A DNA stretch of 64,000 bases from Marinibactrum halimedae. Lineage in GTDB: Bacteria; Pseudomonadota; Gammaproteobacteria; Pseudomonadales; Cellvibrionaceae. The DNA is taken from contig NZ_JAJQVM010000003.1 in assembly GCF_021234875.1 (NCBI RefSeq), positions 1-64,000 on the forward strand, given 5' to 3'. The position numbers and the translations under genes were made by a program. Shown in pieces: positions 17,674 through 26,920 of this stretch; positions within the stretch are counted from its first letter, which is position 1; every line of letters begins with the position of its first letter. The notes under the pieces are model-generated. The model ran no database searches. It was not told the origin of the DNA and was given only the letters and a program-made list of their open reading frames with translations.

Positions 17674-18443
17674 CAATTCAAGAACAGTGGATTGCGCTGC
17701 TTACCATTCTTCGTAAAGAAATTCGACGCTTTACGCGCATTTGGGTTCAGACCCTTTTGCCTCCCGTGATTACGATGTCGTTGTACTTTGTCATCTTTGG
17801 TGCATTGATTGGTCAGCGCATCGGTCAGATGGATGGGTTTGACTATATGTCGTTTGTGGTCCCGGGGTTAATCATGATGTCGGTGATCACGAATTCTTAC
17901 TCGAATGTTGTCAGTTCATTCTTTAGTGCAAAGTTTCACCATAGTATTGAAGAGTTGTTAGTGTCACCGACACCCAACTACATTATTTTGTCTGGCTATG
18001 TTTTGGGGGGCGTTGCACGAGGCTTAACGGTAGGATTTGTGGTTTCTATGATTGCAATGTTGTTTGCAGACATTCCTTTTCACAGTGTGGGGGTGACCGT
18101 CGCAATAGTGGCATTAACCTCGGTATTATTTGCTTTGGCGGGTTTTATTAATGCGCTATTTGCAAGCACGTTTGATGATATCAGTATTGTCCCTACCTTC
18201 GTTTTAACCCCTCTGACTTATCTGGGTGGCGTTTTTTATTCGATCAGTTTGTTGCCTGAATTTTGGCAAGGGGTGTCTCAGTTAAATCCGGTTTTGTATA
18301 TGGTGAATGCGTTTCGATATGGCATGTTAGGCATCAGTGATATCCACATTGGCGTGGCGTTTACTGGGGTAGGTTTAGTAACTGTGGCGTTATTTATTAC
18401 TGCATTGACGTTGCTGAATCGAGGCACCCGCCTACGCTCGTAA
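17670..18443 (+). CDS. yadH: ABC-2 type permease, YadH type
   Basis: 257 aa with six hydrophobic segments starting near residue 28 (LLPPVITMSLYFVIFGALIGQRIG) and ending VGLVTVALFITALTLL. The family motif VVPGLIMMSVITNSYSN..FFSAKFHHSIEELLVSPTP lies in the first cytoplasmic region. Pairs with the preceding ATPase. YadGH-type exporters have no settled physiological substrate. Confidence 0.9.
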   Translation: MTIQEQWIALLTILRKEIRRFTRIWVQTLLPPVITMSLYFVIFGALIGQRIGQMDGFDYMSFVVPGLIMMSVITNSYSNVVSSFFSAKFHHSIEELLVSPTPNYIILSGYVLGGVARGLTVGFVVSMIAMLFADIPFHSVGVTVAIVALTSVLFALAGFINALFASTFDDISIVPTFVLTPLTYLGGVFYSISLLPEFWQGVSQLNPVLYMVNAFRYGMLGISDIHIGVAFTGVGLVTVALFITALTLLNRGTRLRS

Positions 18444-18487
18444 TGCGTCAACGAAGAACACCTTTTTATTAGAACCATGGTAAGTGT

Positions 18488-19387
18488 ATGAGTATTCATA
18501 AAAACAGTCAGCATGATCATTCTCATCATGCTGAGGGAAGCGAATTGGGTAAGCCAACTCAGTATGTGAATCATTATTCGCCAGAGCTTTTGTACCCTAT
18601 TTCGAGACAATTAGCGCGTGATGCATTGCATATTTCCGGCACTCTACCTTTTAGAGGAGAGGATATATGGACGGCATGGGAGGTTTCTTGGCTGAATGAA
18701 AAGGGGAAGCCTCAGGTCGCCGTGGCGGAGTTTCGTATTCCAGTGACCAGCCCGAATATTATTGAGTCAAAGTCGTTCAAGCTGTACTTAAATTCGCTGA
18801 ACCAAACCCGTGTAGGCTCTTGGGAAGAGTTAAAGCAGAGGTTGATGAGAGACTTGTCTGAGACGGCAGGTGAGCCTGTGCAAGTTGAGCTTGTCTCTTT
18901 GCAAGAGGCGGCGTCTGGTTTGTGGGGGAAGGGGCTGCATACTCCTCAACAAACTGGATTTGCAGAGAGCAGAGAACTTCCTGTTGTTTTGGTCGACAAC
19001 TTGGATATAGAAGTGGATACCTATTTACCTAATGCCGAGTTCTTGAAGGTCAACTCTGAAGAGTTTGTCGAAGAAATATTGGTCAGCGATTTGTTAAAAA
19101 GTAACTGTCCTGTGACAGGGCAGCCGGATTGGGCCAGTGTTTGGGTTCATTATGAGGGGCCGCGTTTGTCTCATGAGGGGTTCTTGCGCTACATCATTTC
19201 CTTAAGGGATTTCCAAGATTTTCATGAGCAGTGTGTAGAAACGTTGTTTATGGATATTCAACGTCATTGTGCCCCTACAAAGTTATCGGTTTTAGCACGC
19301 TATACCCGTCGAGGTGGGTTAGATATTAATCCGTTTAGAAGTAGTGAGCAGGTGGCTCCGCCCTTAGGGCGTTTAGTAAGGCAGTAG
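18488..19387 (+). CDS. queF: NADPH-dependent 7-cyano-7-deazaguanine reductase QueF
   Basis: 299 aa, the long (type II, two-domain) form of QueF, which reduces preQ0 to preQ1 for queuosine tRNA modification. The QueF motif ESKSFKLYLNSLNQTR is at residues ~97-112. The catalytic Cys is in LLKSNCPVTGQPDWASVWVHY, and the C-terminal SHEGFLRYIISLRDFQDFHEQCVE and ARYTRRGGLDINPFRS are diagnostic. A QueD-like gene lies 3.6 kb downstream on the other strand. Confidence 0.95.
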   Translation: MSIHKNSQHDHSHHAEGSELGKPTQYVNHYSPELLYPISRQLARDALHISGTLPFRGEDIWTAWEVSWLNEKGKPQVAVAEFRIPVTSPNIIESKSFKLYLNSLNQTRVGSWEELKQRLMRDLSETAGEPVQVELVSLQEAASGLWGKGLHTPQQTGFAESRELPVVLVDNLDIEVDTYLPNAEFLKVNSEEFVEEILVSDLLKSNCPVTGQPDWASVWVHYEGPRLSHEGFLRYIISLRDFQDFHEQCVETLFMDIQRHCAPTKLSVLARYTRRGGLDINPFRSSEQVAPPLGRLVRQ

Positions 19388-19513
19388 TAGTTGTGATTAT
19401 TCTCTGAAACTACTGCGGGTATTTACGATTTTACATGGTTCGTTTGGCTGAAACGCTTCAATCGTGTCTCAGCCTTACTGCATGAAGTGTGGTATTGGGG
19501 TCTTTTTGAGAGG

Positions 19514-20902
19514 TTAAAGAATCACTTTATCTTTGAGAGTATTCGTTGCTTTCTCCAGTTCTTCGATCACTCTGGCTTTATCATAATTTCGAACCTTTTC
19601 TAAATCTAAGTGCATTGAAAACCCTTCCGCAGAAGACTCAAAATATACTTGGTTTTTGCCCAAGTTCTTACGGTGGTCGATGACTTGGTAGACCTCAATG
19701 GGGTAGCTGAAGCCTTTTGCCTCGATCATACCTTTGTTTTCACAGAGAATGGTGTCTTTAATCAGCGCCCAGACTTCGTGAGACACTAAAATTTCGCCAG
19801 GCTTGGCGGCTGATTCAAGACGGCTGGCCAAGTTTACATGCGGGCCTAATGCGGTGTAATCCAAATGATGGGCGCGGGCACCAAAAGTGCCTATGGTGCA
19901 AAATCCGGTGTTGATACCCATGCGGATTTGCAATGGCTTTTTAATACCTTGGTTAAACCAATGGTTTTGAAGGACTTTCATCCGTCGGCGCATGGCTAAG
20001 GCCATTGCCGTACAAGCAATGCAATCTTGTTTGGCACCCTGGCTTTTGTTGTCGCCAAAGATAACCATAATGCCATCGCCCATAAACTTATCGATGGTGC
20101 CACCAAAATGCGTCACAATTTTTGCCATCTCGGTTAAATAGGTATTGAGAAGGCCAGTGAGCGTTTCAGATTCCAATTCTTCAGAAAGGCTGGTAAAGCC
20201 TTGAATATCAGAGAAGAAAACGGTTAACCGTTTACGTTCGGTTTGCAGCTTTTGATCGTTATCTTTGCTTATGGCATGCCAAACGGTTGGGGGGAGATAC
20301 TGAGCCAAACGAAAAGCTTTAAATTTGTATTTTTCTCGTTCTTTTGACAGCAGTTCGGACTCTTCTTCCATTTTTTTGATGCGAAAGTGTATGTATAAGC
20401 CATACAAAACAATATAGACACTCACGCCGATTAAACTTGCCGCGCTAATTTCAATACTACCGGATAGAACCCAAACGGGGGTGCTAAAAAAAGAGGCAGC
20501 AGTGGCTGCGGTAATTAAGGCGCAATTGTCTTCGAGCCACTTTCGGCCTCCGCCCATTAATACAGCGTTAAACTGTAAAATGGTGACAAACAAAATGGTG
20601 GGGAGGATTTGGAATCCCACCAAACTAATGCAGCTACCAATCAATGCAGCATCAATCCAGCCAAGGTAACGCTCTAGTGTTAGTGGTGTTGCATTTTTGC
20701 GTTTGCTTAGGTGGAAAGACAGAGCCAAGTAAGCCAAAGCAAAGATGATGATGCCCGCAATGGCAGGTTGGATTTTGGGCCAGTTTGCAAAAGAGGCCAA
20801 GGTGCCAACTACGGCAAAGCAAATCAAAGATCGGAAGTAGAAGCTACGTAATGGCTGCAGCCAAATATCGGCTGTCGATATTTTGTCTTTAAGTTCAATC
20901 AT
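19514..20902 (-). CDS. Membrane-bound class III adenylate/guanylate cyclase
   Basis: 462 aa. About six hydrophobic segments in residues 24-170, then a coiled linker (HFRIKKMEEESELLSKEREKYKF) and a CHD cyclase domain from about residue 225. Metal-binding FFSDIQGFTSLSEELE and the second Asp in DKFMGDGIMVIFG are present, as are the transition-state region ALGPHVNLASRLE and GINTGFCTIGTFG. Adenylate versus guanylate specificity is not settled from motifs; adenylate is more likely for this family. Monocistronic, next to a coiled-coil membrane gene on the same strand. Confidence 0.87.
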   Translation of the reverse strand: MIELKDKISTADIWLQPLRSFYFRSLICFAVVGTLASFANWPKIQPAIAGIIIFALAYLALSFHLSKRKNATPLTLERYLGWIDAALIGSCISLVGFQILPTILFVTILQFNAVLMGGGRKWLEDNCALITAATAASFFSTPVWVLSGSIEISAASLIGVSVYIVLYGLYIHFRIKKMEEESELLSKEREKYKFKAFRLAQYLPPTVWHAISKDNDQKLQTERKRLTVFFSDIQGFTSLSEELESETLTGLLNTYLTEMAKIVTHFGGTIDKFMGDGIMVIFGDNKSQGAKQDCIACTAMALAMRRRMKVLQNHWFNQGIKKPLQIRMGINTGFCTIGTFGARAHHLDYTALGPHVNLASRLESAAKPGEILVSHEVWALIKDTILCENKGMIEAKGFSYPIEVYQVIDHRKNLGKNQVYFESSAEGFSMHLDLEKVRNYDKARVIEELEKATNTLKDKVIL

Positions 20903-21081
20903 GGGTGCTATTGGTCGCCCGAGGCTTTTGTCTTCGCGGTCGATAGGGTGGGGATGTTTCCCAAGATTTTGGTGACTCCGCCAAAAAGCCCTACATTTAA
21001 CGTTTTTTTTGCAATAATGTCCATGCGATTAATATGGCAAAGTGACTTTGAAGATGAAGTTATATGATTTTATATATCCAA

Positions 21082-22197
21082 TTAACTGCTTAATTTTTCA
21101 GTTCCCTGTTCTTTTTGGTGCAACTGTATACGTAGGAGTTGGTTTTCTTTTATCAATGCTTCCAGCTCTTCAGTCTGGGCCGGCTTTTCTGAGGCTCGTT
21201 CCAAGCGAAGTTGTTTGAGCTGAGCCTTTAAACGACCAATATCCTCATTGGCGTTATTAAGCTCATCTTCCATTAGTTTAATACAGGTTTCGGATTCACG
21301 AATAAACTGTTGTTGGCGTGAAAGTTGGGTTTGTAAGTCAACAATGACCTGTCTCCGGTCTTCATCGTTTTGTGCGTTTTCAAGCCTTCTTTTAAGTTGC
21401 TCGATCATAGATTGTTGTTCTCGAGCTAGGTTTCTCAAGTTGTTCAGCTCTTCATCAGTCTCTGTTGATGTTGATGTTGACTGAGGCGCGGAAGGGGGTG
21501 GGTCTTCAGGGGTAAGGGAGGATCCCCACTGATTCAATGCCGTGCTGTGACGTTGATAAATGACGTCGATTGAATCTTGGTCAATTCCGTAGGTGTTTGC
21601 CAGCTCCAGCAGATCATTCATGCTGCGGGAAATTTCGCTTCGAATATGCTCCCATTCGGCCTGGCCTTCTAAAGGTTGGTGGGCGGTACTGCTCTCAATC
21701 TCGCCTTCCTCTGGTGGTGATGGCGCTTTTTGACTGAATTTCTTACGGTAAAAGTCGACCAGCAATGAAAACTTTACTTCTAGTACTTGCCAGTTTGGGG
21801 TGTTGTCTTCTGATTGGGCGAGTGCATCCTTTTCGGCCTTCAAAAAAGCGTGCCGTAATGCGGCAGCTTGGCGTGGAAGTGGTTGTGATGTATCCAAATC
21901 CAGTGAAATATCGTGGCTAGGAGAGAGCGTCTTATGGTAGGCCTTTGTTTGTTGAATTTGTTCTTCGAGTTGTTCTGGGTAAGATTTGCCAGGTTCAACC
22001 TTGGAAAGTTCATCTTTAGCGGATTGCGCTTCTTGTCGTGCCTGTTTTACATCCTGCAGCAGTTGTTGTAGGCGTGATTGCAGAGAAGAGATTAAGTTTT
22101 TCAGGTTGCGTGCATTGAATATCAAATAAACACTCAGGCAGAGCAGGACAACGTAGAGCTCTAAAGCACCAACAACTAACCATTTAGAAACCAGCAT
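21082..22197 (-). CDS. Membrane-anchored coiled-coil protein
   Basis: 371 aa. One N-terminal membrane helix (residues ~8-28, VVGALELYVVLLCLSVYLIFNA), then almost entirely predicted helical coiled coil: residues 30-80 (LQSRLQQLLQDVKQARQEAQ), a proline-rich low-complexity break near 165-180 and 235-250, and a second coiled coil from about 255 to the end (QSMIEQLKRRLENAQNDEDRRQ). Function unknown. It lies 180 bp upstream of the cyclase gene on the same strand. Confidence 0.78.
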   Translation of the reverse strand: MLVSKWLVVGALELYVVLLCLSVYLIFNARNLKNLISSLQSRLQQLLQDVKQARQEAQSAKDELSKVEPGKSYPEQLEEQIQQTKAYHKTLSPSHDISLDLDTSQPLPRQAAALRHAFLKAEKDALAQSEDNTPNWQVLEVKFSLLVDFYRKKFSQKAPSPPEEGEIESSTAHQPLEGQAEWEHIRSEISRSMNDLLELANTYGIDQDSIDVIYQRHSTALNQWGSSLTPEDPPPSAPQSTSTSTETDEELNNLRNLAREQQSMIEQLKRRLENAQNDEDRRQVIVDLQTQLSRQQQFIRESETCIKLMEDELNNANEDIGRLKAQLKQLRLERASEKPAQTEELEALIKENQLLRIQLHQKEQGTEKLSS

Positions 22198-22396
22198 CGG
22201 GTTTTACCGTCTTTTATTGGGGTTAACTCAGCGTATCATACCAATTTTGAATTAAAGACTTCGTTTAAATTCTTAAACCTTTCTAATTATGGTCTATAAG
22301 AGGCCACCCTTCTACATAGATTCAGAGGCTTTTGTATGCAAATTGTTCACCTTCAGTATGGCTATAATCTACGTGAAGATTTCATGGGTCAAATCA

Positions 22397-22425
22397 TTGA
22401 TCTAGGGCGATGACTTGCGTATAGT
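22397..22425 (+). promoter_or_regulatory. Stable-RNA promoter for tRNA-Ser
   Basis: -35 TTGATC (22397-22402), 17-bp spacer, -10 TATAGT (22420-22425), GC-rich discriminator TGCGCGC. The tRNA begins 40 bp after the -10 box. The architecture matches the promoters of the other stable RNAs in this window. Confidence 0.75.
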
Positions 22426-22465
22426 TGCGCGCTCGAATTGATCCAGAGAGTCTGCGGTCAGTTTC

Positions 22466-22553
22466 GGTGAGGTGTCCGAGTGGCCGAAGGAGCACGCCTG
22501 GAAAGTGTGTAAGTCGAAAGGCTTCGAGGGTTCGAATCCCTCCCTCACCGCCA
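22466..22553 (+). tRNA. tRNA-Ser (GGA)
   Basis: 88 nt with long variable arm and encoded CCA. Acceptor GGTGAGG/CCTCACC, anticodon loop CTGGAAA (anticodon GGA), T-arm GAGGGTTCGAATCCCTC. Confidence 0.95.
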
Positions 22554-23008
22554 TTTCTTTATACTCATTCTTTATGTTATAGGCGTTTCAGCCAGTTTCT
22601 GTACATTTTAAATATCCATAACTCCCTTTTCGAACTTGTGAACTGAACTTATTCGAATATCGTTTAATATTAGGTTTCTGAAGTTTTAAGCATTCTTATT
22701 ATTTGCTTGTTGATAGATTGGATATCGCTCAACCCTCAACCCTGTGTGTGATATCTGACTTGATTTATTGGTCATATATAGAGCATTTTTAATAAGTTAG
22801 TAGATTAATCCAATGTTGGGTGAGTCATCGGATGATTTTGATGATGGGATGAAGCTTGAGTGGGCTTTGGCGGGGCTGCGTGGGTTAGAGCGACAAGTTC
22901 ATAAGTGCTAAGGCCTGAAGCATGACTAACTCAGTTGATTGTTAATGCTTGGAAGAAGGCATACGGCAATTGAAGAGGGAACTCTCGGCCTTTTGAGTTC
23001 AATGGCTT
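22554..23008. other. 455-bp gap downstream of tRNA-Ser
   Basis: AT-rich first half. A 32-codon frame (ATG 22813 to TAA 22911) encodes an acidic-then-basic peptide with no ribosome site and is not called. Because tRNA-Ser genes are common integration sites, this is a possible relic attachment region. No repeat of the tRNA 3' end was seen nearby. Confidence 0.4.
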
Positions 23009-23881
23009 TTACAAAGCCACAATAGCCCCTTTTCCAATTCCCTCAAACGCTTTCACTGTGATGGTTTGGTTTGAATCTATTTCAGCTTTCAATGTTGAGG
23101 CGATGTAGTGGCAAAGCCATTCCACTGTGGTATCGGTGGGGATGATTTCGCAATGGTTTTTGGGAATGATGAGTTTGAATTCACCTTGTTGAGCCTGATA
23201 CTCAAAATGCCAGTATTCGGTCTCCCCCTCTGTCGTTGAATCGACAATGTCTTCTTCGGTACCTAAATAAATGTCACGCCAGCGCTCACTCCACTGTTTT
23301 TCTAACTGTGTATTTCGTTGTTCATTCACTCGTATTTCTATGGTGGAACGATGCCCGTGTGCAATGCGTTGGCAGTTTCCATCGTGCTTTTTAAGGCCGT
23401 GGCTGTAATGGTAGTACTCTCCACTGATGTTTTCAGTAGAGAAAGTCAGATCAACACGTTTTACAGAATGGGGCATCAGTGTACTTACCTGATTAATGAC
23501 ATGGGCGGCTACGGTATCGGCGTTGATGATGGCCGCGTCAATGAGGGCGAATGCACAATGAGGGCCGCTAATGATAATTTTTGAGCCTAAAGTGTGATCG
23601 GAGTTTTTTCCTTTGAGCATCCAGGTGATGGTGGTTTGATCATTGTGGTGATCAATATTGATGTAGTCCGATTGAGTGGGAACCACTAGACGGTGATCAA
23701 TTTCATTATCAAGCCAATCCCGAAACAGTTTTTTTACAATGCCAAAGTCACAGATCATGCCTTGTTCGTTCAGTGACCCTTCTAGCCCAAAGTTTGCCAG
23801 CCATGTCTCTCCTACAATCCCTCTTATTGGGTCTAGATAGCTAAAATCTACGTTGGTTAATTCATCGACAAAAAGGTACAT
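23009..23881 (-). CDS. QueD/PTPS-like protein with tandem, split active-site halves
   Basis: 290 aa, 6-pyruvoyl-tetrahydropterin synthase superfamily (QueD makes 6-carboxytetrahydropterin in queuosine synthesis). Order is unusual. The first half carries the GMICDFGIVKKLFRDW and DHRLVV elements that normally follow the zinc site. The second half carries YSHGLKKHDGNC and AHGH, the zinc His ligands and catalytic Cys that normally come first, then a C-terminal PTDTTVEWLCHYI helix and EGIGKGA. The protein therefore looks like two PTPS units that together supply one complete site. queF in the same window makes a queuosine role plausible but not proven. Confidence 0.78.
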   Translation of the reverse strand: MYLFVDELTNVDFSYLDPIRGIVGETWLANFGLEGSLNEQGMICDFGIVKKLFRDWLDNEIDHRLVVPTQSDYINIDHHNDQTTITWMLKGKNSDHTLGSKIIISGPHCAFALIDAAIINADTVAAHVINQVSTLMPHSVKRVDLTFSTENISGEYYHYSHGLKKHDGNCQRIAHGHRSTIEIRVNEQRNTQLEKQWSERWRDIYLGTEEDIVDSTTEGETEYWHFEYQAQQGEFKLIIPKNHCEIIPTDTTVEWLCHYIASTLKAEIDSNQTITVKAFEGIGKGAIVAL

Positions 23882-23928
23882 GGAACATCCTGGCAGTATT
23901 TAAGTGTGCCCATTATACCAATGTCAGT

Positions 23929-23960
23929 AAAAAGCATCAGCCCGTTTTCAGGCTGCTTTT
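23929..23960 (-). terminator. Hairpin terminator downstream of PstS-like gene
   Basis: AAAAGCATCAGCC and GGCTGCTTTT form a stem with one bulge. On the minus strand it ends in a U-rich tract, about 145 bp past the PstS-like stop codon, upstream of the QueD-like gene. Confidence 0.5.
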
Positions 23961-24102
23961 GGGGCTAAATGGTGATCAATCCGATGCCGTCACAGCTAGG
24001 ACGAGTAGGCTTACAAAGGTAAGTCTATTTCAACCTTCTGTGACGCAGCCGTAGAATGGGTGTGGTAAAAATGGGGCTGCCAGTGTCCAGCATTAAGGTA
24101 AC

Positions 24103-24543
24103 TTAAAACTGATGAACCACTTTCACTGAGCTGTCTACTTGGTTTGAGTCGATGTAGCCAATCAATGACGGATTTTGAGCGATCAACCCTTTGACGTCCG
24201 CGTCGCCACCGACTTCCCGTGGTGGTGTTCCTTTACCGGTGAATAGTAGCTGTGCCCAATAGGCTTTAATCTGCTGATCATTTTTATTGAGGATGGTACT
24301 CACAAAGCTTGAGCGTGTCGCTGAGCCTTCTTGCTGATCGAGAGGAATCGCGTCTGACCCATCGGGGAAGGTTTTTTTCTTACCGAGAAAAATTTTTGAA
24401 ATTTCATTGGGAGCAATGGTATTGGCATTGCTGGGATGAACAACCACCGCGACACCGGCCGTTGATGTGGTAACGCATAGCATGGCGATAGAAAATGATA
24501 ACGCCAATGACACTTTTTTAAAGAGTTTACTGTTCATTGTCAC
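24103..24543 (-). CDS. Small PstS-like phosphate-binding periplasmic protein
   Basis: 146 aa with a signal peptide (residues 1-29, ALSFSIAMLCVTTSTAGVA). The mature part matches the short PBP-like family annotated as phosphate ABC transporter substrate-binding: VVVHPSNANTIAPNEISKIFLGKKKTFPDG, then RSSFVSTILNKNDQQIKAYWAQLLFTGKG and IGYIDSNQVDSSVKVV. It is about half the size of classical PstS. No pstCAB genes accompany it. It is divergent from the porin gene, a pairing that suggests a joint outer-membrane/periplasmic uptake role (inference). Confidence 0.8.
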   Translation of the reverse strand: MTMNSKLFKKVSLALSFSIAMLCVTTSTAGVAVVVHPSNANTIAPNEISKIFLGKKKTFPDGSDAIPLDQQEGSATRSSFVSTILNKNDQQIKAYWAQLLFTGKGTPPREVGGDADVKGLIAQNPSLIGYIDSNQVDSSVKVVHQF

Positions 24544-25353
24544 ATCTCCGAATGATTCGATGTTCGCTCTAGGCTAGATATTTTTTAATTTAATAGTCAA
24601 GTTTGTGTCTGTTTAGACTTTTAAGTCTACTTCAAAAATGAATCGACAAAGGGCCTTTTGCCGATATTTTCACCTTTAAGTGATCGTATATTATCTAGTT
24701 TCTTCGATTAAGAACCTAAATTAGATGGCTGCTAACTATTGGTTGGTGCTGCTTATTGCATGATAGAGGAGTAGCCATTTCATTCATTTAAGTAATATAA
24801 ATATTTTGGGACTTTCTTTGGGTGCCATTTTTTCATGGTTGTCCGTCTTTAATTGTTGTGCAAGTAAAGATTAAATAAGAAATCTTTACGAATGCAATGT
24901 TAATAGAAGGAGGTGAGTCGCTTCTGTGTTTTAGCACTCTTTGACTGTTAATTTTTGTTGTTTCTTTAATTTTAGAGTATCTAGCACAGCACTATTTTTT
25001 AGTGCTTTTGTTTTAATTTGATTGAGTTTTTCTTAATTCATATTTCGACTTGAGTATAGATTCAGTATGTGTGGTCGCAAGGTTGTAAAAACATTTTTTG
25101 ATAAATAATTTATGGCTTGTGTTGTTTTTGTGTTTTTTTTCGTAAAAACTAAACTTTGAATATGGTTAATATAAAACTTTCAACTATGCTTTGCTGTGAG
25201 TATAGGGCTCAAGTCTATCTGTATAGATTAATCCCGCCGTTTTTATAAATGAAAGTTGAAAAAGCAACTAGAGTTTCGTTTTTTGTTGGCTCGTCTAAGC
25301 TTTCAAGATCTTAGTAATTTTAATTTGGATTCGCTCTATAGATGGGGGTTTTT
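24544..25353. other. 810-bp divergent regulatory gap, possible small RNA end
   Basis: Long AT-rich region between the PstS-like gene and the porin, with no supported ORF. A hairpin GCACTA-TTTTT-TAGTGC at 24989-25005 followed by TTTTGTTTT resembles an intrinsic terminator 350 bp before the porin. It could end a small RNA or a leader, but no promoter is convincing. Confidence 0.4.
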
Positions 25354-26559
25354 ATGAACAATATTGCCAGACCGTTTTGTTTGCCTGGGGCCCGCTGTTT
25401 AACGTCGGTGTTGTTTTTTTCAGCTTGTTTGTCGTCGGCAAGTGCTCTTGCTGAAGTGCGGTTTAACGGGTTTGCATCAATATATGCCGGTACTTCAACC
25501 GAAGAGTCACCAGAATTATTTGGTTACAATGACGATGAAATATCGTTTAAAAATGAATCTTTATTTGGTATTCAAATGAGCTCTGATTTATCCGATGGGC
25601 TCACCGCAACAGCTCAGATTCTTTCCCGAGGAAGTGATGACTTTGACGCAGAGTTTGAGTGGGCTTACTTGACCTATGAATTTTCTGAAAATGCGCAGGT
25701 GTCGGCGGGTCGTTTCCGGATTCCTTTTTACAAGTTTTCTGAGTACCTAGATGTTGGTTATGCCTTTCCTTGGGCGCGAACGCCTAGGGATGTTTACGAT
25801 ACTTCTTTTAGTACAATGGAAGGTGTGAGGCTGAATTATAATCAGTATTTTGGAGATTGGGAAATTGCATGGCAAGCTGTTTATGGTAACCAAGATGTCG
25901 TATTGGATATTGATGGTAATTTAGTACAGACCGACTTTACCGATATTATGGGCGGGAGTGTTGATTTTACCTGGAATTGGCTGTCTTTTCGTCTGAGTTA
26001 TTCACAAACTGATGTAACTTTTGATGCCGGCTTGGAAGGTTTGGAGCCATTTTTTTCAGATCCTGCAGCGTTTGATGATGTGCTAGCAGAGGATGACAGT
26101 GGTTCCTTTGCTGGGGCTGGGTTGTTTATTGATCACAATAATTGGTTATTGAATACTGAGATCATTCAAATAGATTCAGATGATTCATTTTCGGGTGATG
26201 GTACAGATGCATTTTATGTGATGGTCGGCAAGCGATTTGGTAGTGTAACAGCCATGTATACTTACTCTGAAAATGAGGTTACCAATGATTTTGATGCAGC
26301 GGATTCAGTGGTAGATACCTTTCCTAGTCCAGCACCTGAAAGACCTGAGTGTGGCGCTACGGTACAAGATTTTGTGAGAAATTGCGTTATTGGCCAAGAA
26401 TCCGAAAACTCTACGCATGGTATAGCGGTTCGTTATGATTTCCACCCTTCCGCAGCGATAACGTTCGATTACACTTTTCAAGAGTATGATCTTTTCATGA
26501 GGCAGACCGACCTTGATGATGTGGGTGTATTTTCGGTGGTTGTTGATGTGCTTTTTTAA
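25354..26559 (+). CDS. Outer-membrane porin
   Basis: About 401 aa. ATG 25354 is preceded by GGGGG at 6 bases; an ATG 12 bases upstream lacks a ribosome site. Signal peptide ends at SSASALA. The mature protein begins EVRFNGFASIYAGTS and consists of alternating aromatic/hydrophobic beta strands (EWAYLTYEFSENAQVSAGRFRIPFYKFSEY, WNWLSFRLSYSQT), strongly acidic loops, and a terminal strand ending in F, the BAM recognition signal. A short two-Cys loop occurs near residue 330. Substrate is not predictable; the divergent phosphate-binding protein is the only hint. Confidence 0.82.
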   Translation: MNNIARPFCLPGARCLTSVLFFSACLSSASALAEVRFNGFASIYAGTSTEESPELFGYNDDEISFKNESLFGIQMSSDLSDGLTATAQILSRGSDDFDAEFEWAYLTYEFSENAQVSAGRFRIPFYKFSEYLDVGYAFPWARTPRDVYDTSFSTMEGVRLNYNQYFGDWEIAWQAVYGNQDVVLDIDGNLVQTDFTDIMGGSVDFTWNWLSFRLSYSQTDVTFDAGLEGLEPFFSDPAAFDDVLAEDDSGSFAGAGLFIDHNNWLLNTEIIQIDSDDSFSGDGTDAFYVMVGKRFGSVTAMYTYSENEVTNDFDAADSVVDTFPSPAPERPECGATVQDFVRNCVIGQESENSTHGIAVRYDFHPSAAITFDYTFQEYDLFMRQTDLDDVGVFSVVVDVLF

Positions 26560-26646
26560 TCAGTACTAAGAAAATAAGCCCCACCTACTTGTTAAGGTGC
26601 TGATGTTGTTAGTGGTGGATTCTAGCCAACAATCACCTTAACGAGA

Positions 26647-26860
26647 CAGGGCTCCCTAGTAATAATTGATCAATTCTTAAGGTTAAAGCTTGATCCATAT
26701 GAACCTTTATTAATCAAAAGAAAGATTCATAAGAGAAAAATTTCATCAGGCAAATTGCCTGAGACCCCAAATATATCTTTTTGAATTTAAAATTAGGTCA
26801 AACAATGATCATTTGGGTTGGATCTGGATCATTTTGATTGTTTATTACTAGGGAGCCCTG
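26647..26860. mobile_element. 214-bp MITE with 19-bp terminal inverted repeats and 10-bp target duplication
   Basis: CAGGGCTCCCTAGTAATAA at 26647-26665 is repeated exactly in inverse orientation at 26842-26860, with weaker complementarity continuing inward. The element is flanked by a perfect 10-bp direct repeat CTTAACGAGA at 26637-26646 and 26861-26870. The AT-rich interior has no ORF. This is the structure of a non-autonomous miniature inverted-repeat element. The 10-bp duplication points to an IS4-like parent (9-13 bp duplications), but no parent is in this window. Confidence 0.9.
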
Positions 26861-26891
26861 CTTAACGAGATCCCTCTTTATTGAGTGGGTA

Positions 26892-26920
26892 TTGCAAACC
26901 ATTGATAAACCACGGATAAT
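26892..26920 (+). promoter_or_regulatory. Promoter of 4.5S RNA
   Basis: -35 TTGCAA (26892-26897), 17-bp spacer, -10 GATAAT (26915-26920), followed by GCGCGCC discriminator. The right end of the MITE is only 31 bp upstream of the -35 box (21 bp from its target duplication), replacing the native upstream (UP/Fis) region. Confidence 0.8.

Noticed and set aside
22813-22911. 32-codon ORF downstream of tRNA-Ser, possible integrase relic
   Set aside because: No match to integrase motifs, no ribosome site and no repeat of the tRNA end.
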